Assembly (NCBI GenBank): GCA_963839745.1
Contig: CAWIWC010000006.1
Location: 62,001-126,000, forward strand
DNA length: 64,000 bases
From: JAIBJN01 sp963839745
GTDB lineage: Bacteria > Actinomycetota > Thermoleophilia > Gaiellales > Gaiellaceae
Direction of reading: 5' to 3'
Part shown: one piece after another, positions 44,598 to 52,366 of the stretch
Layout of the letters: every line of letters starts with the position of its first letter
Numbering within the stretch: position 1 is the first letter of the stretch
Translations under genes and position numbers: made by a program
The notes under the pieces: generated by a model
Databases searched by the model: none
Told to the model about the DNA's origin: nothing
The model's input: the letters and a program-made list of their open reading frames with translations, nothing else

Positions 44598-45232
44598 GAG
44601 GCGTTGAGCCAGGCAAGCACAGCGAGCACGCGCCGGTGGTCGTCCTGGCTCGGAGGGAGCCGCAGCTTCCCGAAGATGCTGGCCACGTGCTTCTCGATCG
44701 CGCGGTCGGTGACGACGAGTGCCCGCGCGATGGCCGCGTTCGTCCGGCCCTCGGCCATCAGCTCGAGCACCTGGCGCTCGCGCGGCGTCAGCTCGTCGAT
44801 CGCACGGTGGCGGACGAGGAGCTGGCGGACGACCTCGGGATCGAGCGCAGTCCCGCCACCCGCGACGCGGCGGAGCGCGTCCACGAACTCGGCGCCGTCG
44901 GCGACGCGGTCCTTGAGCAGGTAGCCGAGCCCTTCGCTCCGTTGGGCGAGGAGCTCGCGCGCGTAGCGCTCCTCCACGGCCTGCGAGAGAAGCAGGACCT
45001 TCGCCTCGGGGTCGCGCGAGCGCAACTCCGCCGCGGCGTGGACGCCCTCGTCGGTGTACGTCGGCGGCAGGCGGACGTCGACGACGAAGACGTCGGGCTT
45101 GTGCTCCTCGGCGGCGCTCAGGAGCTCCTCCGGCGTCGGAACCGCGGCCGCCACCTCGACGTCGAAGTCGGTAAGAAGCCGCGTGAGAGCGTCGCGGAGC
45201 AGGCCCGAGTCCTCGACGATGACTACTCGCAC
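44594..45232 (-). CDS. NarL/LuxR-family response regulator
   Basis: 212 residues. Receiver domain: VRVVIVEDSGLLRDALTRLL (acidic pocket), phosphoacceptor Asp in DVFVVDVRLPPT, and GYLLKDRV with the conserved Lys. C-terminal HTH: ELTPRERQVLELMAEGRTN, AIARALVVTDRAIEKHVASI. The GTG at 45232 overlaps the kinase stop by 10 bases, so the two genes are translationally coupled. Targets are unknown; the adjacent cell-wall hydrolase is one candidate. Confidence 0.93.
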   Translation of the reverse strand: MRVVIVEDSGLLRDALTRLLTDFDVEVAAAVPTPEELLSAAEEHKPDVFVVDVRLPPTYTDEGVHAAAELRSRDPEAKVLLLSQAVEERYARELLAQRSEGLGYLLKDRVADGAEFVDALRRVAGGGTALDPEVVRQLLVRHRAIDELTPRERQVLELMAEGRTNAAIARALVVTDRAIEKHVASIFGKLRLPPSQDDHRRVLAVLAWLNAS

Positions 45233-46485
45233 GGGATCACCGCCGTGATCGAGGTCGGCCCGCCGGGCGGGCTCTCGAGGACGAGCGTCCCGCCCAGGGC
45301 GCCGACGCGCTCCTCGAGGCCGGTGAGCCCCGAGCCGCCATCCGGCGACGCGCCGCCCTGGCCGTCGTCGCGCACCTCGACGACGAGGATGCCGCCGGCG
45401 CGGACGACAGAGACGGCCGCGCGCTCGGCACCGCTGTGGCGCGCAACGTTGGCGAGCGCCTCGGAGACGACGAAGTAGGCGGCGGCCTCGACGGCCTCCG
45501 GCGGCCTCTCGCCGATCTCGGTCGCGAGCGAGACCGCCACAGGCGAGCGGGCCGCAAGCGACGAGAGCGCGGCGTCGAGCCCGCGGTCGGTGAGAACGGC
45601 GGGATGGATGCCGCGCGCGAGGTCGCGGATCTCGACGAGCGCCTGCTTGGCGTCCTCGTGCGCGACGCGGACGAGCTCCGCGGCCTCCTCGGTCGACCCA
45701 CCTTCCTCGAGGCGCCTGCGGGCGCGGCCGAGGTCGACGGCCAGAGAGACCAGCCGCGCCTGCGCGCCATCGTGAAGGTCGCGCTCGATCTGCCGGCGGT
45801 CGCCCGATGCGGACGAGACTGCGAGGTCGCGCTGCGCGGCGAGCCGCTCCGACGCCTTCTCGAGCTCGCGGCGGGTCGGGCCGAGCAGGCCGCGCATGAC
45901 CGCCTTGTGCACCGCGAGGAGGCCCCGGATGATCCACGGCGTCAGCAGGAGGAGCAAGAGGCCGCCGCCGAGCGTCAGGACCCACTCGAAGGGGTTGTCG
46001 AACTTGTTGCCCGGCCAGAGGAAGTCCCCGCGATCGTCTTCCGGGATGGCGAACCACCAGATCGGGGCGGTGACGAAGCTGATCGCGACCGACCAGCAGA
46101 CCACAGCGACGATGAAGAGCACGAGCCCGAAGGGGAAGAGCAGCATCAGATAGAGGATTTCGCGCCAGGCGCCCAGGTCGACCAGCGGCTTCAGCCAGTC
46201 GCGCCACTTGGACCAGTCGTAGGCCCGCTGCGGCCGATCGGGGATGGGCTGCGCGAGGAAGAAGCGGGAATGGAACCGTTCCACTCGCGCGCCGACGCCC
46301 GCGAGCATGAGCGTCCCCACGAGCAGCGGGATCCCGAGCAGGAAGAACGTGCTCACGCTGACCACGAGAAGGGTCAGGAGGACGCAGAACCAGATGACTC
46401 CGGCCGGAAGGCTGATCAGGGAGTACGCGGTCTCCTTCCACGTCCTGAGGCGGAAGGGCTCGGTGAAGAAGGGTGGAGCGGTCAC
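45223..46485 (-). CDS. Sensor histidine kinase, NarL-partner type
   Basis: 420 residues. The N-terminal half is a membrane sensor region with four or more helices (YSLISLPAGVIWFCVLLTLL, LVDLGAWREILYLMLLFPFG), resembling the 'putative sensor' domain common in actinobacteria. It is followed by the HisKA_3 dimerisation helix with the phosphorylated His in RQIERDLHDGAQARLVSLAV, then the ATPase domain: FVVSEALANVARHSGA (N box), VVEVRDDGQGG (G1) and GSGLTGLEERVGALGG (G2). The GTG at 46485 has TACAGT 7 bases upstream, a leaderless pattern. Signal unknown. Confidence 0.92.
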   Translation of the reverse strand: MTAPPFFTEPFRLRTWKETAYSLISLPAGVIWFCVLLTLLVVSVSTFFLLGIPLLVGTLMLAGVGARVERFHSRFFLAQPIPDRPQRAYDWSKWRDWLKPLVDLGAWREILYLMLLFPFGLVLFIVAVVCWSVAISFVTAPIWWFAIPEDDRGDFLWPGNKFDNPFEWVLTLGGGLLLLLLTPWIIRGLLAVHKAVMRGLLGPTRRELEKASERLAAQRDLAVSSASGDRRQIERDLHDGAQARLVSLAVDLGRARRRLEEGGSTEEAAELVRVAHEDAKQALVEIRDLARGIHPAVLTDRGLDAALSSLAARSPVAVSLATEIGERPPEAVEAAAYFVVSEALANVARHSGAERAAVSVVRAGGILVVEVRDDGQGGASPDGGSGLTGLEERVGALGGTLVLESPPGGPTSITAVIPCE

Positions 46486-46492
46486 TCAGGCC

Positions 46493-46498
46493 ACTGTA
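46493..46498 (-). promoter_or_regulatory. Leaderless -10 element for histidine kinase
   Basis: Minus-strand TACAGT ends 7 bases before the GTG at 46485. Confidence 0.45.
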
Positions 46499-46573
46499 CG
46501 CACGCGCGACCGCAGGAACCATGGCGCTGGCCGGTGTCCTCCTCTTCGTGAGAGCACTACCCCGGAGGGTCGT

Positions 46574-47740
46574 CTAGATGCGGCGCGCGCCGACCCAGCG
46601 CGAGTCGTACCAGGAGTCGCTCAGACTCGAGATCTTGACGACGTCGCCCGAGCTCGGGGCGTGGATGAACCTGCCTCCCCCGAGGTAGATCCCGACGTGC
46701 CCCAGGCCGTTGAAGAAGACGAGGTCGCCCGCGCGAAGGTTGCCGCGCGAGACGGCGCGGCCGTAGCCGTACTGCATGGCGGCGTTGTGCGGGAGCGAAA
46801 CGCCGACCTTGCGGTAGAGGTACATGACGAAGCCGGAGCAGTCGAAGCCGGTCGAGGGCGACGACCCGCCCCAGCGGTACCGGACCCCGAGGTAGTTCCG
46901 GGAGAGCTGCGCGACGCGGGCGCCGCGGCTCGACGCTGCAGGAGCCGCTTCACGGCCGCCGTCGCTCCGCGCGGGCGTGCTGCGCCGGATGCCGAGAGCG
47001 CCGAGAGTCTGCGGCCCGACCACCCCGTCGACGACGAGGCCCTTGCGCTTCTGGAATGCGCGCACGGCCTGACGCGTGACGGGCCCGTAGAGCCCGTCCG
47101 CAGGAACGCCGAGCGCACGCTGCACCGGCACCACCCACCAGGCGCGGATGTAGCGCACGTTGGCCTCGGCAGCAGGCTTCGGCGCGAAGAGTGCCTTGCG
47201 GGTCTGCGGGCCGACGATTCCGTCGACGAGCAAGCCGTGTCGCTTCTGGAACGCGCGCACCGCTCGCCGGGTCTGGGGGCCGAAGATCCCGTCCGCCGGG
47301 ATCCCGAGCTCACGCTGGATCCGCACGACCGCCGGACCGCGGCTTCCGACCTTGAGCAGCTCGACGTGCACCCGCGTCGTGCCGCCGGAGGACTTCGCCC
47401 GTCCGGGCGTGCTCCCGCTCGGGTTCGGCAACGCTGCGGCGACGGCGGCGACGACCAGCGTCGCGCTTGCCATACGGGCCTGCGGGAGAAAGCCGGGCTG
47501 CGCGGCGATGCGCTTTCCGTGCGCGATTGCCGTGGAATAGTCCCAGAGCTCCGGGTCGGAAAGATCGCGGTCGTCGAGGCGCACACGAAGGGGCCCGTCC
47601 AGGTCGGCGAGCGCCGTGGACGCGAGGCTTCGCGGTGCGTACCGGCCGGCACGCCGCTCCAGCGAGCGTGCGAGCGAGCGCTCCCAGAGCTCGCGCTCCC
47701 CTAGGTCGCGCCGGACGTCCTCGAGCGGATGCAGGCTCAT
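46574..47740 (-). CDS. NlpC/P60 endopeptidase with two peptidoglycan-binding domains
   Basis: 388 residues. An unusual N-terminal region of about 95 hydrophilic residues (MSLHPLEDVRRDLGERELWE onward) precedes the only membrane helix (MASATLVVAAVAAALPN). Two PG_binding_1 domains follow, each with a GIPADGIFGPQTRRAVRAFQ-like core, plus a third partial D-G..GPQT unit. The C-terminal NlpC/P60 domain has catalytic Cys in TGFDCSGFVMYLYRKVG, His in GHVGIYLGGGRFIHA. It cleaves peptidoglycan stem peptides outside the membrane. The ATG at 47740 is chosen; a GTG 9 bases upstream is possible. Confidence 0.88.
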   Translation of the reverse strand: MSLHPLEDVRRDLGERELWERSLARSLERRAGRYAPRSLASTALADLDGPLRVRLDDRDLSDPELWDYSTAIAHGKRIAAQPGFLPQARMASATLVVAAVAAALPNPSGSTPGRAKSSGGTTRVHVELLKVGSRGPAVVRIQRELGIPADGIFGPQTRRAVRAFQKRHGLLVDGIVGPQTRKALFAPKPAAEANVRYIRAWWVVPVQRALGVPADGLYGPVTRQAVRAFQKRKGLVVDGVVGPQTLGALGIRRSTPARSDGGREAAPAASSRGARVAQLSRNYLGVRYRWGGSSPSTGFDCSGFVMYLYRKVGVSLPHNAAMQYGYGRAVSRGNLRAGDLVFFNGLGHVGIYLGGGRFIHAPSSGDVVKISSLSDSWYDSRWVGARRI

Positions 47741-47793
47741 CACGCTCACGAAGCGCGGGAGGCTAACAGACCCCCGCAGGTCGCGCAGAGAGG

Positions 47794-48429
47794 CTAGGTG
47801 ACGATTCGGTAGACCTCGAAGACCTCGGCGTAGTCGCGGTTCACGTTGATGCCGTGGGTCCGCGCGAGGCTTCGGATGTACTCCGGGTTGGCGTAGTTGC
47901 GGTGCTGCTGCGACGCGTAGCGCTCGAGGGCCGCGACCTTCCGCTCGACGTGGCGCTCCTCCAGGCCGACGTAGGCCTGGTGGTCGAAGTTGAAGTTGTT
48001 CCAGGGGATCTCGTAGCCGAGCACGGTCGTCCGCTTGAACGCCCGCAGCCCCTCGGCGGCGATCACCTGGTGGTCCTGGTGGATGTCGCGGAGGCTGGGC
48101 ATGAAGACGGCGTCGGGCGTCCACTCCTCCCACAGCGCGATCAGGAGCTCGAGGATCTCCTGCCGGCGCTCGGGGAAGGTGCGCACCTCGAAGTCGTGGA
48201 CGACGAGCCCGCTCTCCGGGATGCCGATCTCGGCCGTCGCCTCGCGCACCTCGCGCGCGAGCGTGTCCGGCGGGAAGCCCTCCGGGAGCGACTTCGTGGC
48301 GATGGAGAAGGCGACGTAGCGCACGTCGGTGCCCGCCTCGACGAGGCGCGCCATCGTGCCGCCGCAGCCGAACTCGCCGTCGTCGGTGTGCGGTGCGAGG
48401 ACGAGTGCGCGCTTCCAGCCTTCGATCAT
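47794..48429 (-). CDS. PIG-L/LmbE-family N-deacetylase
   Basis: 211 residues. The zinc-binding signature appears as LAPHTDDGEFGCGGTMARL (usual form PHPDDE) and the later His in SLRDIHQDHQVIAAEGLRAF. Family enzymes deacetylate N-acetylglucosamine derivatives, including the mycothiol precursor and bacillithiol conjugates. Length is short compared with MshB, so a sugar-specific role linked to the nearby glycan locus is as likely. It follows znuB by about 28 bases in the same direction. Confidence 0.88.
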   Translation of the reverse strand: MIEGWKRALVLAPHTDDGEFGCGGTMARLVEAGTDVRYVAFSIATKSLPEGFPPDTLAREVREATAEIGIPESGLVVHDFEVRTFPERRQEILELLIALWEEWTPDAVFMPSLRDIHQDHQVIAAEGLRAFKRTTVLGYEIPWNNFNFDHQAYVGLEERHVERKVAALERYASQQHRNYANPEYIRSLARTHGINVNRDYAEVFEVYRIVT

Positions 48430-48457
48430 CGGGTCGCCCGACGCGTGAGCATAGGGA

Positions 48458-49259
48458 TCACGCCCGCGCGCGGGCGGCTTCGAGGATGCTCGTGACCACG
48501 AACGCGGCCGCTGCGAGGAGGACGATCGCCCCTCCGGGAGGGAGGTCGGCGTAGTACGCGACCGTCAGCCCGGCGAAGACGGACGACGAGCCCGATGCCC
48601 ATGGCGAGCAGCACCGACGAGCTCATGCTCCAGGCGACGCGGCCCGCCGCGATGACCGGGAGCACCATGAGCGCCGCGATCAGGAGGATCCCGACGATCT
48701 GCATCGAGAGGCCGATGGTCACGCCCGCGAGCCCGGCGACGAGGACGTTCAGGGCCGCGACCGGCACGCCGGCGACCCTGGCGCCCTCCTCGTCGATGAC
48801 GACCGCCGCGAGCGCCCGGTAGAGGAGCCCGATCAGAGCGAGGCCCGCAACGCCGAGGACGGCGACGAGCACGAGATCGCCGCGCGTGACCGTGAGGATG
48901 GAGCCGAACAGGAACGAGAAGAGGTCGACGTCGAGCGCGCCGGCGGACGAGGCGAGCACGACCCCCGCCGCGAGCCCGGTGTAGAAGAGGAGCGCGAGCG
49001 CCTGGTCGCCGGCAGCGCGGTGGCGGGAGCGGAGCCACTCGATCCCGACCGCGCCCGCGACGGCGGCGACGAGTGCCGTGAGCACGGGCTAGACGCCGAG
49101 CAGGTAGCCGGCGGCGACGCCGGCGAACGCCGTGTGGCCGACGCCGTCGCCCACGAGGCTCATGTTCCGCTGGACGAGGAAGAAGCCCACGGCCGGCGCG
49201 AGGAGGCCGACGACGGCCCCCGTCGCGAACGCCAGGCGCATGAACTCACTCTCGAGCAT
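48458..49259 (-). CDS. znuB: Zinc/manganese ABC transporter permease, in-frame TAG and one frameshift
   Basis: Membrane subunit with about eight helices. It starts at the ATG at 49259 (MLESEFMRLAFATGAVVGLL), overlapping znuC by 14 bases. MSLVGDGVGHTAFAGVAAGY is the family signature. An in-frame TAG at 49089-49091, where Trp or another residue is expected (LGV-stop-PVLTALVAAVAGAV), interrupts the frame without shifting it. A frame change near 48590 restores the C-terminal SSVFAGLTVAYYADLPPGGA and the end SILEAARARA. GLSMQIVGILLIAALMVLPV is the conserved core helix. If real, transport would be lost; both defects could be sequence errors. Confidence 0.85.
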
Positions 49260-49971
49260 GGGCATGAGAGGGGTCGTGCCAGGCGGACGGGAGGGCGTGC
49301 GGCGGGCCGTCGAAGACAATCCCTCCTCGAACGAGGACGAGGCGCTCGACGATGCCCTCGACCGCGCCGAACTCGTGCGAGACGTAGAGCATCGTGACGC
49401 CGCGGTCTGCATGCAGGCGGCCGAGCAGTCGGGCGAGCGCCTCCTGCGACTCGGCGTCGACGCCGGCGGTGGGCTCGTCGAGGACGAGGAGCGACGGCTC
49501 GCCGGCGAACGCCTTGGCGATGAACGCGCGCTGCTGCTGGCCGCCCGAGAGGTGGCCAAGCCGCGCGTCGGCGAGGTCGCCGAGGCCGACGTCGGCGATC
49601 GCCTCGTCCACGATGGCTCGGTCTCGCCGGCGCAGCGGGCCGAAGAGCCCGCCCTGCGCGAGGCGGCCCGAGGAAACGACCTCGCGCACGGTCACCGGCC
49701 CCTCCGTCCCCACCTGCGCCCGCTGGGCGACGTACCCGAGGGTCTCCCGGCAGGAGAAACGGTGCGCGGGCTCGCCGAAGAGCCGGACGGATCCCGATGA
49801 CGGCCGCGCGAGCCCGAGCGCCAGGCGGACGAGCGTCGTCTTGCCCCCGCCGTTCGGCCCGGCCACGGCCACGAACTCGCCCTCCTCCACGGTCAGGTCG
49901 ACGTCGGTGAGCACCGGTTGCCCGGGCCGGTAGGAGAAGCCGACCTGGTCGAGCTCGACGGCTACCGGCAT
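49246..49971 (-). CDS. znuC: Zinc/manganese ABC transporter ATPase
   Basis: 241 residues, complete. Walker A GPNGGGKTTLVRLALGLA, Q-loop YVAQRAQV, signature LSGGQQQRAFIAKAF, Walker B SLLVLDEPTAGVD and switch His in LYVSHEFGAVEG. It powers import of the metal delivered by the lipoprotein encoded upstream. It overlaps znuA by 10 bases and znuB by 14, so the three are one operon. Confidence 0.92.
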   Translation of the reverse strand: MPVAVELDQVGFSYRPGQPVLTDVDLTVEEGEFVAVAGPNGGGKTTLVRLALGLARPSSGSVRLFGEPAHRFSCRETLGYVAQRAQVGTEGPVTVREVVSSGRLAQGGLFGPLRRRDRAIVDEAIADVGLGDLADARLGHLSGGQQQRAFIAKAFAGEPSLLVLDEPTAGVDAESQEALARLLGRLHADRGVTMLYVSHEFGAVEGIVERLVLVRGGIVFDGPPHALPSAWHDPSHAHARE

Positions 49972-50831
49972 CCGAGCCCCTCCCGCAGGGCATCCAGGTT
50001 CGCACGCATGACGGTGAAGTAGTTCTCGCCTCGCTCGAGCTCGTCCTCGGTCAGGCCTTCGAGCGGGTTCAGGACCGCGGTCTCCGCCCCCGCCTCGCGC
50101 GCGACCGTCTCGCCGATCTCCGGGGAGAGGAGCGGCTCGACGAAGACGGTCGTGACGCCCCGCTCGCTCACGAGGTCGGAGATGTGGGCGAGATCCTGCG
50201 GGCTCGGCTCCGCCTCCGGTGAGATGCCGGTGATCGGGATCACCTCGAGGCCGTACCGGTCGCCGAGGTAGCCGAACGCGTCGTGCGCGGTCACGAGCTC
50301 GTTGCGGTCGCAGTCCGCGAGACCCGCGCGGTACTCCCCGTCGAGCGCACGCAGCTGGGAGGCGAGCTGCCGGGCAGGGGCCTCGCCTCCCAGCTCCGTG
50401 CCGATCCGCTCCGCGACCTGGGCGAACCGAACGGGGTCGAGCCAGACGTGCGGGTCGAGAGCATCCTCACCTTCCTCGCCCTCGCGGAGCTCGAGGCCGT
50501 CGAGCAGGTCGATCGCCGCGTCGCTGCCTTCGGCGGCGTCCTCGAGCGCAGGCTGGAACCCCTGGCCCAGGTAGAGGACGAGGTCGGCGTCGCGCACCTC
50601 TTCGACGTCCCGCACGGACAGCTCGACATCGTGCGGCTCCGCGCCGGGGGGCGTGAGGTTCGTCACGTCGACGCGATCGCCGCCGATCTCGGCTGCCGCG
50701 AACGCCAGGGGATAGAAGCCGGCGACGACCTGGGTGCGGCCGTCGGGCGCGCTGGAGGCATCGCCGCCGCAGCCCGCGAAGAGCAGGGCGGCCGCGGCTG
50801 CGAGTAAGATGAGAACGATTCTCGTTACCAC
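49962..50831 (-). CDS. znuA: Zinc/manganese-binding lipoprotein of ABC importer
   Basis: 289 residues. A signal peptide with lipobox (ALLFAGC) anchors it outside the membrane. Metal-site His are in PPGAEPHDVELSVRDVEEVR, DPHVWLDPVRFAQVAE and ELVTAHDAFGYLGDRYG, with Glu/Asp late in TTVFVEPLLSPEIGE. A short acidic loop (LREGEEGEDALD) precedes the second His, as in zinc-type members. The GTG at 50831 gives a good signal peptide (MVTRIVLILLAAAAALLF); a further upstream ATG (50846) would lie inside the shared promoter and is rejected. Confidence 0.9.
   Translation of the reverse strand: MVTRIVLILLAAAAALLFAGCGGDASSAPDGRTQVVAGFYPLAFAAAEIGGDRVDVTNLTPPGAEPHDVELSVRDVEEVRDADLVLYLGQGFQPALEDAAEGSDAAIDLLDGLELREGEEGEDALDPHVWLDPVRFAQVAERIGTELGGEAPARQLASQLRALDGEYRAGLADCDRNELVTAHDAFGYLGDRYGLEVIPITGISPEAEPSPQDLAHISDLVSERGVTTVFVEPLLSPEIGETVAREAGAETAVLNPLEGLTEDELERGENYFTVMRANLDALREGLGCR
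50810..50827. promoter_or_regulatory. Zur-like operator
   Basis: TGAGAACGATTCTCGTTA contains the near-palindrome GAGAACGATTCTC, close to Fur/Zur operators. It lies between znuA and the divergent Fur-family gene and overlaps the first codons of znuA and the -35 region of the regulator. Confidence 0.65.
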
Positions 50832-50840
50832 GAGGATTGC

Positions 50841-50847
50841 TAGCATA
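50841..50847. promoter_or_regulatory. Overlapping divergent -10 elements
   Basis: TAGCATA reads TAGCAT on the plus strand (6 bases before the zur GTG at 50853) and TATGCT on the minus strand (10 bases before the znuA GTG at 50831). One site may serve both promoters back to back. Confidence 0.45.
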
Positions 50848-50852
50848 GCCAC

Positions 50853-51277
50853 GTGGCCGAAACGGCGCAACAGAGCGCAATCGACGTCCTCGCCGAGGCC
50901 GGAGTCCGCCCCACCCGCCAGCGCGTGCGGGTGCTCGCCGAGCTGATGGGCGAGCAAGACGACGTCACCGCCCAGGAGCTCCACGACCGGCTTCGCTCGG
51001 GCGGCGAGAAGCTCGGCCTCGCGACCGTCTACCGCACGCTCGGCCTGCTGGCCGAGGCCGGCGTGGTCGACGCGCTCTCGCACCGTCCCGGCGAGCTCTG
51101 CTACCGCCGGTGCGGGCAGGGGCACCATCACCACCTCGTCTGCTCGAGCTGCCACCGCGTCGTCGAGCTCGCCGACTGCGAGCTGGATCCCTGGCTCGAG
51201 CGGATCTCGCGGCGCACGGCTTCGTGACCACCGGCCACCGCCTCGAGGTGTCCGGGCTCTGCGGCGCCTGCCGCTAG
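50853..51277 (+). CDS. zur: Fur-family zinc regulator (Zur-like), one frameshift
   Basis: About 141 residues. Winged-helix part: AGVRPTRQRVRVLAELMGEQ, VTAQELHDRL, LGLATVYRTLGLLAEAGVV. Metal part: CYRRCGQGHHHHLVCSSCHR with regulatory His/Cys and the first structural CxxC. A frame change near 51208 restores the C-terminal HGFVTTGHRLEVSGLCGACR with the second CxxC. It represses genes when zinc is replete; the divergent zinc importer is the clear target. The stop shares bases with the convergent gene's stop (CTAG). Confidence 0.88.
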
Positions 51278-52263
51278 CGGCGCATCACGATCACGAGCGC
51301 GGTGTCGAACCTCGGGAGGTTCTCGGGGTTCTCGCCTTCGAGGTACGCCTGGAGCTGGTAGCGGCCGGGCGGAACGGCACCTCGCTCGAGCCGGACGATC
51401 GCGTCGCGCCCGACGCCCTCGTCCTTGAGCACGACCCTGCGGAGCTTCCCACCACGCAGCCGCTGGAGCCGCCAGCCCCACTCCAGGGCGTCCGTGTCGA
51501 CCCCGAAGGTGAGCACGCCGTTGCGTCGGATCCGGTAGACGCCGGACGACAGAGTGATGTAGCGGAGCTCGACCGTGACCCGCTCGGACTCGGGCGAGAG
51601 GTTGCCCGCGGGATCACGGACTCTCAGCGTGAGGCGGTACGGACCTGGAGGCAGGATCGTCCCGTCGATGCGGCCGCCCCAGCGAACCTCGCTCCGCGCC
51701 CGACGCGCCCGCTTCTCGAACGCCAGCTGGTCGCCCACGTACAGGAGCGGCCCGGCCGGCCCGTCGGCGCGATAGGCGATACGCACGACGTCGGCGCGGC
51801 GGTCCCCGTCCGGCGAGAACTCGAAGAGGTTCGGCTTCATCTCCACGACGTTCGGCGCCACCGTGTCGACGAGGATCTGGTTCGGAATCACGATCGTCCG
51901 CCGCTTGTCCTCGAGCTCGACCCGCAGCCGATAGGGCGCGTCCGGCACGATCCGGCCCTCGTCGCTGCGGCCGTCCCACTCGAACGTGACCAGGCCTGGG
52001 CGCACCCGGCGCTCTCCAAGCGAGCGGACGACCTCGCCCTCGGCGTCGAGGATGTCCGCGTCGACCGTGTCGGTCACGCGGAAGCGAAGTCGCAGCTCGG
52101 CCGTCTCCGTCGGGCAGACGCAGATCGGCGAGAAGCTCTCAGGGAAGCGCGGGCCGAACACGGGCAGGCGCTCGAGCTTGAGCGACTCGGTCCACGCGAA
52201 CGCGGCGGCCGTGGCCGCGATCAGCGCGAGCGCGAGCACCGCGAGAAGCGTTGACCGACGCAC
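51274..52263 (-). CDS. Secreted/anchored protein with FlgD Ig-like repeats
   Basis: 329 residues from the GTG at 52263. An N-terminal hydrophobic segment (RRSTLLAVLALALIAATAAA) acts as signal or anchor. Two FlgD/Ig-like beta units follow, seen in WDGRSDEGRIVPDAPYRLRV and WGGRIDGTILPPGPYRLTLR, each with the typical G.Y.....  strand end, plus a Cys pair in PICVCPTE. The function is unknown; such domains usually add structural modules to extracellular proteins. Next to sat but in a separate unit, since an inverted repeat lies upstream. Confidence 0.7.
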   Translation of the reverse strand: MRRSTLLAVLALALIAATAAAFAWTESLKLERLPVFGPRFPESFSPICVCPTETAELRLRFRVTDTVDADILDAEGEVVRSLGERRVRPGLVTFEWDGRSDEGRIVPDAPYRLRVELEDKRRTIVIPNQILVDTVAPNVVEMKPNLFEFSPDGDRRADVVRIAYRADGPAGPLLYVGDQLAFEKRARRARSEVRWGGRIDGTILPPGPYRLTLRVRDPAGNLSPESERVTVELRYITLSSGVYRIRRNGVLTFGVDTDALEWGWRLQRLRGGKLRRVVLKDEGVGRDAIVRLERGAVPPGRYQLQAYLEGENPENLPRFDTALVIVMRR

Positions 52264-52275
52264 GCAGCGATTTTG

Positions 52276-52339
52276 TAGGAGCGGCTGGCGAAATGCGCCG
52301 GTACCCCGCGCGAGCAGCACATTCCGCCAGACGCTCCTA
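52276..52339 (-). terminator. Large inverted repeat between sat operon and Ig-like gene
   Basis: Arms TAGGAGCGGCTGGCG (52276-52290) and CGCCAGACGCTCCTA (52325-52339) pair at 14 of 15 positions around a 34-base loop. It begins about 28 bases after the sat stop. No T-run follows on the minus strand, so it may act with Rho or as an RNA-protecting stem. Confidence 0.45.
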
Positions 52340-52366
52340 TGGACGAGCCGGGCCCGTCCTGTCCTA

